From Candidatus Ornithobacterium hominis (GTDB taxonomy: Bacteria > Bacteroidota > Bacteroidia > Flavobacteriales > Weeksellaceae): 64,000 bases of DNA. Location of the stretch: positions 1,641,001 to 1,705,000 of the forward strand of contig NZ_OX579588.1 of NCBI RefSeq assembly GCF_951229915.1, in the 5' to 3' direction. Below the pieces are notes generated by a model that saw nothing but the letters and a program-made list of their open reading frames with translations, was not told the origin of the DNA and did not search any database. This document shows, in pieces, positions 52,724 through 60,971 of the stretch (its first letter is position 1; every line of letters begins with the position of its first letter). The translations under genes were made by a program, and so were the position numbers.

Positions 52724-54313
52724 ATGGACAAAACTCATAATATCAGTTTAGGCGGATTCGCCTTCATCATCGAAGAAAATGCGCTTTTTTCTTTGAAAAA
52801 ATATTTGGACGAAATTAACTTGTATTTACAAAATGATACGGGAAAACAGGAAGTCATTAACGATATAGAATACCGAATGGCAGAAATTTTTGGCGAGCAA
52901 CTCAAAAACAATCGCCAAGTCATCAATCTAGAGGACGTCAATCATATCAAAAAAACCTTGGGCGAGCCATCTCAGTTTGTTTTAGATGGTGATGAAAGTG
53001 AAACCAAAAAGCTTCCAAATCTTTTCCCTTTGCCCTCAAAAAAATTATACCGAGATTCCACTAACAAAAAATTAGGCGGTGTAGCAGCGGGCATTGCTCA
53101 TTACTTTAGTATCGACCCAACTTGGGTACGAATTGGCTTGTTATGCTTACCATTTTTAGATTTTCTGTTTTTGGGGATCTCAACAATAAGCCTTGTTTTG
53201 GCTTATATTATTTTATGGATTGTAATTCCTGAGGCGAATACAACTGCTGAAAAGCTAGAAATGTACGGTGACCACGTAAATGTAGATTCACTAAGAAACT
53301 TTGACCGGACAGCTACTGATTCAAAAAAAAAATTAAATACTGAAGATGTTATTAAGCGTTTGCTCAAGCTGGGGCTAAAAATCGTAATTGGGCTCATTTC
53401 ATTGTTTCTTTTGGCTGTAAGCATCACTTTAGCCGTTTCTGCAATAGCTCTTTTCGTAGGGGGATTTACTCTTTTTAGCACAAATTTCATAGGGTTTTCA
53501 ATGTCAGATTTTTTACCTTTGGTATTTGATCACGATTGGGAAATCTGGCTGTTTTACCCATCTTTATTTCTCTTAATTTCATTACCAATTATTGGGTTAA
53601 TCCTAGTATTTATCCGTATCATTTCTACTCGATTTCGTATTAAAAAAGAAGTATCTTACGCACTTGTAACTTTATTCTTCATTGCTCTCATCGGGTTTTC
53701 AGTTATTAGTATTTCAACGCTACGAGCTTTTCAGCGAGGAGCTTCCGTCACAGAATCTATAGATATTCAGACCTCACCTACCGAAATTTTAATGGTTGAG
53801 AACATCTCTCCTGCATCATCAGATGAGTTCGAGTTCTCCTTTGATTTTTCTACACTAGAATTTGTACCATCGTTGGATTCATTGGCACGAGTGGAAATTA
53901 CAAAAACCGCTAAAGGGAAAAACTTAGCTTTGGCAAAAAAGCATGCTAACTTTAAAAGTTCTGTACGCACAAAACCCAATAAAATTCAATTTAAAGACAA
54001 AGTTTCTATCTATGATTTTGAAAAATGGCGTTTGCAAAACGAAAAAGTGACTATTGAAATTCCCGAAGGTCAAAAAATTCAATTCAGAAATGTTTCATAT
54101 CTCACGGCTAAGCATCAATATACCCCTGTAGAAAATAATACGACTTATGTTTTTAAAAACAATCGGCTCTACACCGAAAAGGAATGGCAAAAAAATGGCG
54201 CTGAATTTTATTCTGACACTTTACAGCAAGACGTGCCTCTGGAGGATGAAATAAATAAAAACGACACCTACATTCCTAATGATGATGTATCCTTTGATTC
54301 TCAGTGGGATTAA
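52724..54313 (+). CDS. PspC-domain membrane protein
   Basis: A 529-residue membrane protein. An N-terminal cytosolic part with a helical region (IEYRMAEIFGEQL) is followed by the PspC domain (LYRDSTNKKLGGVAAGIAHYF, then paired membrane helices at about 140-170). Two or three further helices follow (about 220-330). A long periplasmic C-terminal beta-rich domain (about 345-529) is present, as in the DUF4097-like sensor architecture. Coupled to padR by a 3-base gap. Confidence 0.85.
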   Translation: MDKTHNISLGGFAFIIEENALFSLKKYLDEINLYLQNDTGKQEVINDIEYRMAEIFGEQLKNNRQVINLEDVNHIKKTLGEPSQFVLDGDESETKKLPNLFPLPSKKLYRDSTNKKLGGVAAGIAHYFSIDPTWVRIGLLCLPFLDFLFLGISTISLVLAYIILWIVIPEANTTAEKLEMYGDHVNVDSLRNFDRTATDSKKKLNTEDVIKRLLKLGLKIVIGLISLFLLAVSITLAVSAIALFVGGFTLFSTNFIGFSMSDFLPLVFDHDWEIWLFYPSLFLLISLPIIGLILVFIRIISTRFRIKKEVSYALVTLFFIALIGFSVISISTLRAFQRGASVTESIDIQTSPTEILMVENISPASSDEFEFSFDFSTLEFVPSLDSLARVEITKTAKGKNLALAKKHANFKSSVRTKPNKIQFKDKVSIYDFEKWRLQNEKVTIEIPEGQKIQFRNVSYLTAKHQYTPVENNTTYVFKNNRLYTEKEWQKNGAEFYSDTLQQDVPLEDEINKNDTYIPNDDVSFDSQWD

Positions 54314-54415
54314 AAGGCTGTTTAAATCTCATTTTTTTTTAAGGCTTAAAAAATTTTTTAAAAGATTAAATCTAAACAGGTTTTAGTAGAAACTAAAAAA
54401 ATATGGGAATAAGCT

Positions 54416-54423
54416 TATCTTTG
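54416..54423 (+). promoter_or_regulatory. Minus-7 element close to the acyltransferase ATG
   Basis: TATCTTTG ends 4 bases before the ATG at 54428, the same geometry as at sufE, again suggesting a leaderless or very short-leader mRNA. Confidence 0.5.
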
Positions 54424-54427
54424 CAAA

Positions 54428-54994
54428 ATGAAAAAAAGCATGGGTCAGCTTATTCTTTTTTTGATGGGCTGGAAACTAAATAACGGCATCAACCTTAAAC
54501 AAATTCATAGCTGCGTATTAGTCTGCGCCCCACACACCTCTAACTGGGATTTTGTGGTAACCGTAGCTGCTTTTTGGAAAATGGGTATCCCGATGAAACT
54601 CTTCATCAAAGACGCTTGGACCAAGCCTTGGTACGGGTTCATCATCAAAGCCTTGGGCGGCATCGGCGTAAACCGCAAGCAACGCCAAAACCTCACTGAT
54701 TATGCAGGGAACTTGCTAAGAAATAAATCTGAGCGACTCTACTTGGTCAACACGCCAGAGGGAACACGAAAATTTGCCGAAAAATGGAAAAAAGGCTTCT
54801 ACTATATTGCCCAAAAGGGCGAGGTCCCGATTTTATTTGCTTACGCTGATTATGCAAAAAAAGAAGCAGGAATCAATGCCATGGCCGACCCTAAAATTCA
54901 TACGCTTGAGCAAACACTCCAAATCGCAGAAGATTTTTATGAAAATATAGAAGCTAAATTCCCAGAAAAATTTAATAAAAAGATTCAATCATGA
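54428..54994 (+). CDS. 1-acyl-sn-glycerol-3-phosphate acyltransferase-like protein
   Basis: A 188-residue PlsC-superfamily protein. The HX4D motif is in PHTSNWDF (about 36-43), and the acyl-phosphate-binding PEGTRK is present. Residues IKDAWTKPWYG and the FYYIAQKGEVPI stretch fit the fold. It is shorter than PlsC, so the acyl acceptor is uncertain; a role in lipid A or phospholipid acylation is possible. It overlaps the hotdog gene by 4 bases. Confidence 0.85.
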   Translation: MKKSMGQLILFLMGWKLNNGINLKQIHSCVLVCAPHTSNWDFVVTVAAFWKMGIPMKLFIKDAWTKPWYGFIIKALGGIGVNRKQRQNLTDYAGNLLRNKSERLYLVNTPEGTRKFAEKWKKGFYYIAQKGEVPILFAYADYAKKEAGINAMADPKIHTLEQTLQIAEDFYENIEAKFPEKFNKKIQS

Positions 54995-55410
54995 ATTCAA
55001 AAAAAGATATTCTAAATCAAATTCAAGCTTTGAATAAAGATACCGTAATGGAAGTTTTTGACTTGAAATATACTGCTTTTGACGGTGAAAGTCTCTCGGC
55101 AGAACTTCCCGTCTCCCCCAAAGTGCACCAACCCTACGGCATCTTGCACGGTGGCATAAATGCAGTATTGGCTGAAACTGTAGGAAGCCTGCTATCTGCC
55201 TTACAATATTCGCCCGAAGATAAAAAGGGAGCGGTGGGCATCAACATTCAAGTCAACCACATCAAAGCTGTGAGAGAGGGAAAAGTTACCGCAAAGGCTT
55301 CATTTCTGAAGAAAGGGAAGTCGGTTGACTATATCGAAATAGAAATTAGAAATGATAAAAATGAACTAACGGCTCAGGCTACGATGACGAATAAAATTAT
55401 CGATTTATAA
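54991..55410 (+). CDS. Hotdog thioesterase, probably MenI-like DHNA-CoA thioesterase
   Basis: A 139-residue PaaI/YbgC-type hotdog enzyme. HGGINAVLAETVGSLLS (about 49-65) is the core helix with the catalytic Glu. It directly precedes an isochorismate synthase gene (8-base gap), so hydrolysis of 1,4-dihydroxy-2-naphthoyl-CoA in menaquinone synthesis is the best guess. Confidence 0.8.
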   Translation: MNSKKDILNQIQALNKDTVMEVFDLKYTAFDGESLSAELPVSPKVHQPYGILHGGINAVLAETVGSLLSALQYSPEDKKGAVGINIQVNHIKAVREGKVTAKASFLKKGKSVDYIEIEIRNDKNELTAQATMTNKIIDL

Positions 55411-55418
55411 ACTTCACA

Positions 55419-56405
55419 ATGGATTTAAAAAATCTTTCTTCTCCATACATCCTGTACCGCTTTCCTGATGAGGAAAATTTTGTTTTTGAAGAATTAACTA
55501 TAGCTGATAAAAATGATTTCACATTTCAGATTCAATCTTTTAATCAAGAAAAAAATTATTTTTTTAAAGGCTTAAAAAATTTTGAGATTAACCCAAAAGA
55601 TTTCCCATCAGAAAATTTAAATGAAATTTCTCAAGGCTTAAAAATTTTTGAATCACCGATTTTCACTTGGGAAATTTATCGAAATAAATGTGATTTTTTC
55701 ATCCAAGAAATTCAGAAAGGCAGATTTGAAAAGTTAGTTCTAAGTCGAATTTTTAAAGGTCTGAAAAATCCAAATTTGGGGGAACTTTTTGCTAATTTGT
55801 CAAAAAAATACCCTAAAGCTTTGATTTATTTACTTCACTTGGGAGATGAAATCTGGTTGGGTGCCACGCCTGAACTTTTGCTTGAAATCAAAAACAATAA
55901 ACTCCAAACCATGGCTTTGGCTGGAACTCGAAGCACCGAATACCCCCACCCTTGGACTGAAAAAGAGTTGTATGAACACCAAGTGGTGGTGGACTATATT
56001 TCTAAAGCTTTAGAAAATTTAAATCCTAAAGTTGAAGAAACTAAAACCATAACTCTCAATAATTTGCAACATTTGATGACGCCAATTTCTGCAAATTGGA
56101 GTGATGAAAGCGCTGTAGAGCACCTCATCTCTCGCCTCCATCCTACGCCTGCAGTTTGTGGTCTGCCTCAGCGAGAAGCTTTTGAATTCATCTTAGAAAA
56201 TGAAGGCTACAACCGCTCTTTCTACACTGGGATTTTGGGCTTTAAAAATCAGACGAGTATAACTTATTTTGTGAATTTAAGATGTGCCCGAATCTCCCAC
56301 TCGGGGATGGATGTTTTTGTAGGTGGGGGCATCACAGCGGCTAGCCAAGCCTTGGCTGAATGGGAGGAAACAGAGCTCAAAGCTAAAGTTTTGCTGGACT
56401 TTTAA
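55419..56405 (+). CDS. menF: Isochorismate synthase
   Basis: A 328-residue chorismate-binding enzyme. Blocks are VLSRIFKG, WLGATPELLLEI, LAGTRSTEYP, ELYEHQVVVDYI and HLISRLHPTPAVCGLPQREA, with ENEGYNRSFYTGILGF (Mg-binding Glu). MenF/EntC type, first committed step to menaquinone, the electron carrier the Nrf system needs. The N-terminal part is shorter than in MenF of E. coli (about 430 residues). Two dispersed-motif copies lie in frame at 55567 and 55633. Confidence 0.92.
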   Translation: MDLKNLSSPYILYRFPDEENFVFEELTIADKNDFTFQIQSFNQEKNYFFKGLKNFEINPKDFPSENLNEISQGLKIFESPIFTWEIYRNKCDFFIQEIQKGRFEKLVLSRIFKGLKNPNLGELFANLSKKYPKALIYLLHLGDEIWLGATPELLLEIKNNKLQTMALAGTRSTEYPHPWTEKELYEHQVVVDYISKALENLNPKVEETKTITLNNLQHLMTPISANWSDESAVEHLISRLHPTPAVCGLPQREAFEFILENEGYNRSFYTGILGFKNQTSITYFVNLRCARISHSGMDVFVGGGITAASQALAEWEETELKAKVLLDF

Positions 56406-56440
56406 TTTAAAGTTTTCTAAGCTTTTTTTATTTAAAAAAG

Positions 56441-56472
56441 TAAGGCTGGGAAAAATTTCCAGCCTCGTTTTT
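56441..56472. terminator. Bidirectional terminator after menF
   Basis: AGGCTGG (56443-56449) pairs with CCAGCCT (56459-56465), loop of about 9, followed by CGTTTTT on the + side; it sits between convergent genes. Confidence 0.75.
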
Positions 56473-56474
56473 GA

Positions 56475-56792
56475 TTAATCTTCTAAGTCTTCTAAATCTG
56501 CTTCGGGTTCCTCAAAGCTTGGCTCATCTTCGTAGGAATAGTCATCATCGTCATCATCAAATTCTTCCATCACGATTTCTAAACGCTGACTGATTTTTAC
56601 TAAATAGATGGTGTCTTCCGTTTCTACTTCTACGGCTTCTATGGTTTCTCCTTTAGCATTTTTGAATACAATCACGTCTTGATCTCCATAGCCATCAGGG
56701 AATTTTTCTACCAATAGACTTAAAATTTGATCATTCAGTTTCTTGAAATCTACAATTACTTTTTTCTTGTTAGATTGTTTTTTTCGATTCAT
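56475..56792 (-). CDS. Small protein with acidic C-terminal tail
   Basis: A 105-residue protein. The basic N-terminus (MNRKKQSNKKK) is followed by a compact domain (about 15-75) and an acidic tail of mostly Asp/Glu (75-105). I recognise no family function. Transcribed downstream of the deoxyhypusine-synthase-like gene (6-base gap), so it is probably in the same operon. Confidence 0.65.
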   Translation of the reverse strand: MNRKKQSNKKKVIVDFKKLNDQILSLLVEKFPDGYGDQDVIVFKNAKGETIEAVEVETEDTIYLVKISQRLEIVMEEFDDDDDDYSYEDEPSFEEPEADLEDLED

Positions 56793-56798
56793 AGTATA

Positions 56799-57767
56799 TT
56801 ATAGGTCTAGTAAATAAGCAAAAATTAATGGTGCTACAATGGTAGCATCAGATTCAATGATAAATTTTGGTGTATTGATGTCCAATTTCCCCCATGTGAT
56901 TTTTTCGTTGGGTACTGCCCCTGAGTAGCTTCCGTAGGAAGTTGTGGAATCTGAAATTTGGCAGAAATAGCTCCAAAATGGTGTATCTGTTCTTTCTAAA
57001 TCTTGGTAAAGCATAGGCACAACGCAAATAGGGAAATCTCCTGCAATTCCTCCCCCAATTTGGAAGAAACCAATGCCATTGTCTTTTGTATTATCGGTGT
57101 ACCAATCGGCTAGAAATGTCATATATTCTATTCCTGATTTCATCGTAGTTGCTTTCAATTCTCCTTTGATTACATAGCTTGCAAAGATGTTGCCCATAGT
57201 ACTGTCTTCCCAGCCTGGCACTACAATAGGCAGGTTTTTTTCTGCCGCGGCATACATCCAGCTATCTTTTAAATCTATCTCATAATATTCTTCTAAAACG
57301 CCTGAAAGTAACATTTTATACATAAATTCATGTGGGAAATAGCGTTCGCCTTTTTCTTCAGCATTTTTCCAAATTTTGTAAATATGTTTCTGCAATCGAC
57401 GAAAAGCCTCTTCCTCTGGAATGCAAGTATCCGTCACTCGATTGAGCCCTACTTCTAGCAAGTCCCATTCCTCTTGGGGTGTTAAATCACGATAATTGGG
57501 CACTCTTTTGTAATGGCTGTGCGCCACTAAATTCATAATGTCTTCTTCTAAATTAGCGCCTGTACAAGAAATGATGTGTACTTTGTCTTGGCGAATCATT
57601 TCGGCAAAAATTTTACCTAATTCTGCTGTACTCATCGCTCCTGCTAAACTCACCAACATTTTGTTGCCTTGGTTGAGTTGTTCTTCATAAGCTTTTGCTG
57701 CATCGACTAAACTCGCTGCATTAAAATGTAAATAGTACTTTTGTATAAAATCACTGATTGCTCCCAT
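56799..57767 (-). CDS. Deoxyhypusine synthase-like protein
   Basis: A 322-residue member of the deoxyhypusine synthase family. Family blocks are SLAGAMSTAELGKI (NAD site), ISCTGANLEED, GWEDSTMGNIFASYVI, GGGIAGDFPI and the end TSYGSYSGAVPNEKITWGKLD. The catalytic lysine is in the NEKITWGK segment. Bacteria normally lack eIF5A, so the product may be a polyamine such as homospermidine; this is uncertain. It is immediately downstream of speA in the same operon (15-base gap). Confidence 0.88.
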   Translation of the reverse strand: MGAISDFIQKYYLHFNAASLVDAAKAYEEQLNQGNKMLVSLAGAMSTAELGKIFAEMIRQDKVHIISCTGANLEEDIMNLVAHSHYKRVPNYRDLTPQEEWDLLEVGLNRVTDTCIPEEEAFRRLQKHIYKIWKNAEEKGERYFPHEFMYKMLLSGVLEEYYEIDLKDSWMYAAAEKNLPIVVPGWEDSTMGNIFASYVIKGELKATTMKSGIEYMTFLADWYTDNTKDNGIGFFQIGGGIAGDFPICVVPMLYQDLERTDTPFWSYFCQISDSTTSYGSYSGAVPNEKITWGKLDINTPKFIIESDATIVAPLIFAYLLDL

Positions 57768-57782
57768 TTTTAATATTTTTTT

Positions 57783-59177
57783 TTAATAACCTAAAATTTT
57801 TAAAAAATCATCTGCATTCTGCTGTGGTGCAAATAATTTTGTTATGATTTCTCCTTTTTCATTTTTATCAATTAAGATATGCTTGGGCTTTGGAATCAAG
57901 CAATGCTGCAAGCCACCAAAGCCACCAATCGTGTCTTGATATGCCCCTGTATTGAAAAAGCCAATATACAAAGGTTTTTCTTTTTTGAACTTGGGCAAAA
58001 ATATAGCATTCAAGTTCTGCTCACTATTATAGTAGTCATCGCTATCGCAAGTCAACCCGCCTAGCAATACTCGCTCATATTCATCATTCCAGCGGTTGAT
58101 GGCCAACATTACAAATCTTTTACTAATCGCCCAGCTATCAGGCAAAGTCGTGATAAAAGAAGAATCAATCATGTTCCATTTCTCTCTATCGTTCTGGTGT
58201 TTTTGATAAAGAATTTCGTAAATCGCTCCACCACTCTCGCCTACGGTAAAACTACCAAACTCCGTGAAAATATGTGGAACATCTACCCCAGCATTCTCAC
58301 AATATAAGTTAATTTGATTCACAATTTCATCAACCATATAAGCATAATCATAAGTGAAATGTAAAGAGTTTTTTATAGGAAACCCACCACCAATGTTCAG
58401 GCTATCTAAGCTTGGGCATATTTTTTTTAAGTTGACATAAACCTTCAAGCACTTAATTAATTCACTCCAGTAGTAAGCTGTATCTCTAATCCCTGTATTG
58501 ATGAAAAAATGAAGCATTTTAAGTTCCACTTGGGGGTCATCTTTGATTTCCTTTTTGTAAAACGGAACAATATCTCGGTAGCCAATCCCCAATCGAGAGG
58601 TATAAAACTCAAATTTTGGCTCTTCTTCTGATGCAATTCTGATTCCTACTTGGAATTTATCTTCGATGGAATCTTTCAGTAAACTGACTTCCTCATAATT
58701 ATCTATAATCGGTAAACAACGCCTGTGCCCGTTATTCATCAGCCGAGCAATGTTTTCCACATACTGATCTCTTTTAAACCCATTGCAAATCACCCAATTA
58801 TCGCTCGTCAACCTTCCACTTTCTAGAAGTTTCTCCACAATATTAATGTCTACCGCCGAGCTAGTTTCGATATGAATATCATTTTTTAAAGCTTCATTCA
58901 AAACGAAAGAAAAGTGTGAACTTTTAGTACAATAGCAATAATTGTAAGTAGCCTTGTACTGATGCTTTTCTATCGCTTCTGCAAACCATTTTTTAGCTTT
59001 TTGGATATTTTCTGAAATTTTGGGTAAATAATTAAATTTTAACGGAGAACCATATTCTTGGACTAAACCCATCAAATCTATCCCGTGGAATTGCAGCGCA
59101 TGATCTTTTAGCGTAAATTCCTCTTGTGGAAAATAATACGTTTGGTCAATTAAATCGTGATATTTTAATTTCATCAA
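57783..59177 (-). CDS. speA: Biosynthetic arginine decarboxylase (short SpeA-type)
   Basis: A 464-residue PLP fold-III decarboxylase. The PLP lysine lies in YNYCYCTKSSHF, the glycine loop in SLNIGGGFPIK, and the active-site Cys in LLGGLTCDSDDYYN. It is shorter than E. coli SpeA (658 residues). It makes agmatine for polyamine synthesis. A carboxynorspermidine/lysine-type decarboxylase remains possible, but arginine is favoured. It is co-transcribed with the deoxyhypusine-synthase-like gene. Confidence 0.8.
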   Translation of the reverse strand: MMKLKYHDLIDQTYYFPQEEFTLKDHALQFHGIDLMGLVQEYGSPLKFNYLPKISENIQKAKKWFAEAIEKHQYKATYNYCYCTKSSHFSFVLNEALKNDIHIETSSAVDINIVEKLLESGRLTSDNWVICNGFKRDQYVENIARLMNNGHRRCLPIIDNYEEVSLLKDSIEDKFQVGIRIASEEEPKFEFYTSRLGIGYRDIVPFYKKEIKDDPQVELKMLHFFINTGIRDTAYYWSELIKCLKVYVNLKKICPSLDSLNIGGGFPIKNSLHFTYDYAYMVDEIVNQINLYCENAGVDVPHIFTEFGSFTVGESGGAIYEILYQKHQNDREKWNMIDSSFITTLPDSWAISKRFVMLAINRWNDEYERVLLGGLTCDSDDYYNSEQNLNAIFLPKFKKEKPLYIGFFNTGAYQDTIGGFGGLQHCLIPKPKHILIDKNEKGEIITKLFAPQQNADDFLKILGY

Positions 59178-59267
59178 TTACATTTGCTTAATATGTTGCA
59201 ATGTTAATTAAAATTTTTACTTTGCGTAAATAACTTGACTATTTTTTTACCAGAAATTATTCTCCTT

Positions 59268-60359
59268 ATGAAAAAAATTGGAATTTTAGGCGGCGGACAA
59301 CTCGGTAGAATGTTTATACAAAACGCTCTCAACTACCCAGTAGAAATCCATATTCTTGACCCTAATCCCGAAGCTCCATGCAGCAAAATTGCGCATCGGT
59401 TTGTCGTTGGTGATTTTAATAACGAGCTAGATGTACTGAATTTTGCAGAGAACGTAGACATTGTAGGAATTGAAATCGAACACGTGAATCTTTCGGCTCT
59501 AAAGAAATTGAAAAAACTAGGAAAAACCGTTATCCCCGACCCTGAAGTTTTAGAAATCATTCAAGATAAAGGAATTCAAAAAGATTTTTATTTGAATCAT
59601 GATATTGCTACAGCTCCACTCAAAGATAAAAATGACTTGCCCAACGTTCAAAAATTGAAAAAAGGCGGCTACGACGGCAAAGGCGTGCAACTCCTGAGTG
59701 CTGAAAATTTTGAAAACTGCTGGGGAGAAGATTCCATTTTTGAAGAACAAGCAGATATTCTGATGGAATTGGCAGTTTTAGTCGCTCAAAATCAAAGTGG
59801 CGAAACCGCTGTCTACCCCGTAGTTGAACAGGTTTTCAACCCCGAGTATAATTTACTTGATTACTTAATCTCTCCTGCCCGAATTGATGAAGAAACTGCT
59901 CAGCAAGCGAAAGATTTAGCTTTGAAGGTCGTCAAAAAACTCAATTCCCCAGGAATTTTTGCTATCGAATTGTTTCTAAATCACGATGGAAGTCTTTGGG
60001 TGAATGAAACAGCTCCTCGCGTTCACAACAGTGGGCACGCCACTATCGAAGGAAATTTTTGTTCGCAATTTGATATGATGTTGCGTACCCTGCTCAATTT
60101 CCCACTAGGCAATCCTGAGTCAAAACTCAAATCAGCAATGTTCAACCTCATCGGTGCCAGTGGGTATACGGGGAAGGCTAAAATTCAAGGCTTAGAAAAA
60201 ATTTTGAATTTACCAGGCCATTCCCTACATTGGTATGGCAAAAAAATGACTAAGCCAGGCAGAAAAATGGGGCATTCTACCGTGGTTGCTCAAGATTGGG
60301 ATGGTGTCATCCAGCAAATTGAAACGATAAAAAAAGAAGTAAAAATTATTTCTGAATAA
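59268..60359 (+). CDS. purK: N5-carboxyaminoimidazole ribonucleotide synthase
   Basis: An ATP-grasp enzyme of about 363 residues, making N5-CAIR from AIR, ATP and bicarbonate. GGGQLGRMF opens the chain; the ATP-grasp has KKGGYDGKGVQLL, ELAVLVAQNQSGETAVYP and FAIELFLNHDGSLWVNETAPRVHNSGHAT. ATG at 59268 is chosen because the motif starts right after it. purE follows after 33 bases. A dispersed-motif copy lies at 60187. Confidence 0.95.
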   Translation: MKKIGILGGGQLGRMFIQNALNYPVEIHILDPNPEAPCSKIAHRFVVGDFNNELDVLNFAENVDIVGIEIEHVNLSALKKLKKLGKTVIPDPEVLEIIQDKGIQKDFYLNHDIATAPLKDKNDLPNVQKLKKGGYDGKGVQLLSAENFENCWGEDSIFEEQADILMELAVLVAQNQSGETAVYPVVEQVFNPEYNLLDYLISPARIDEETAQQAKDLALKVVKKLNSPGIFAIELFLNHDGSLWVNETAPRVHNSGHATIEGNFCSQFDMMLRTLLNFPLGNPESKLKSAMFNLIGASGYTGKAKIQGLEKILNLPGHSLHWYGKKMTKPGRKMGHSTVVAQDWDGVIQQIETIKKEVKIISE

Positions 60360-60392
60360 ATTTTTAAAGCCTTAAAAAAAAAATTAAAAATT

Positions 60393-60914
60393 ATGCATAT
60401 TGAAAACCCACAAGTTAGTATCATCATGGGAAGCCAAAGCGACTTACCTGTGATGAAAGAAGCTACCGAAATTTTAACTGAGCTGGGCATCTCATTTGAG
60501 CTTACCTTGATTTCCGCCCACCGAACGCCTCTGCGAATGCTTAAATTTGCAGAAAACGCGCACCTACGCGGTGTGAAGGTCATCATTGCTGGAGCAGGCG
60601 GAGCGGCACATCTTCCTGGCATGGTTGCAAGTTTGACTCACTTGCCAGTGATTGGCGTTCCTGTAAAATCCAGTAATTCCATCGATGGGTGGGATAGCAT
60701 CTTGAGTATCCTCCAAATGCCTAATGGGATTCCTGTGGCCACCGTGGCTTTGAACGCCGCCAAAAATGCTGGCTTGCTAGCGGCAAGAATTCTAGGCTCA
60801 ACCGATGAAAAAATCGCTCAAAAAATGATGAATTTTCGTGCTGAATTAGAAGAGAAAGTGAATCAAAGTATTGAAGAAATTCGCTTTTCTTACCCCAACG
60901 GGTTTGATGTTTAA
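60393..60914 (+). CDS. purE: N5-carboxyaminoimidazole ribonucleotide mutase
   Basis: A 173-residue class I PurE. MGSQSDLPVM, SAHRTPLRM (catalytic His/Arg) and GAGGAAHLPGMVAS are intact. It converts N5-CAIR to CAIR in purine synthesis, the step after PurK. It is the last gene of purK-purE, ending at an AT-rich terminator. Confidence 0.97.
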   Translation: MHIENPQVSIIMGSQSDLPVMKEATEILTELGISFELTLISAHRTPLRMLKFAENAHLRGVKVIIAGAGGAAHLPGMVASLTHLPVIGVPVKSSNSIDGWDSILSILQMPNGIPVATVALNAAKNAGLLAARILGSTDEKIAQKMMNFRAELEEKVNQSIEEIRFSYPNGFDV

Positions 60915-60945
60915 TTTTTTTTAAGGCTAAAAGAATTAGTTTTAG

Positions 60946-60970
60946 AGCCTATTTAGAATTTAAATAGGCT
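60946..60970. terminator. Terminator between purE and murF
   Basis: AGCCTATTTA / TAAATAGGCT stem (10 base pairs), loop GAATT, A/T runs on both sides. Confidence 0.75.
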
Positions 60971-60971
60971 T

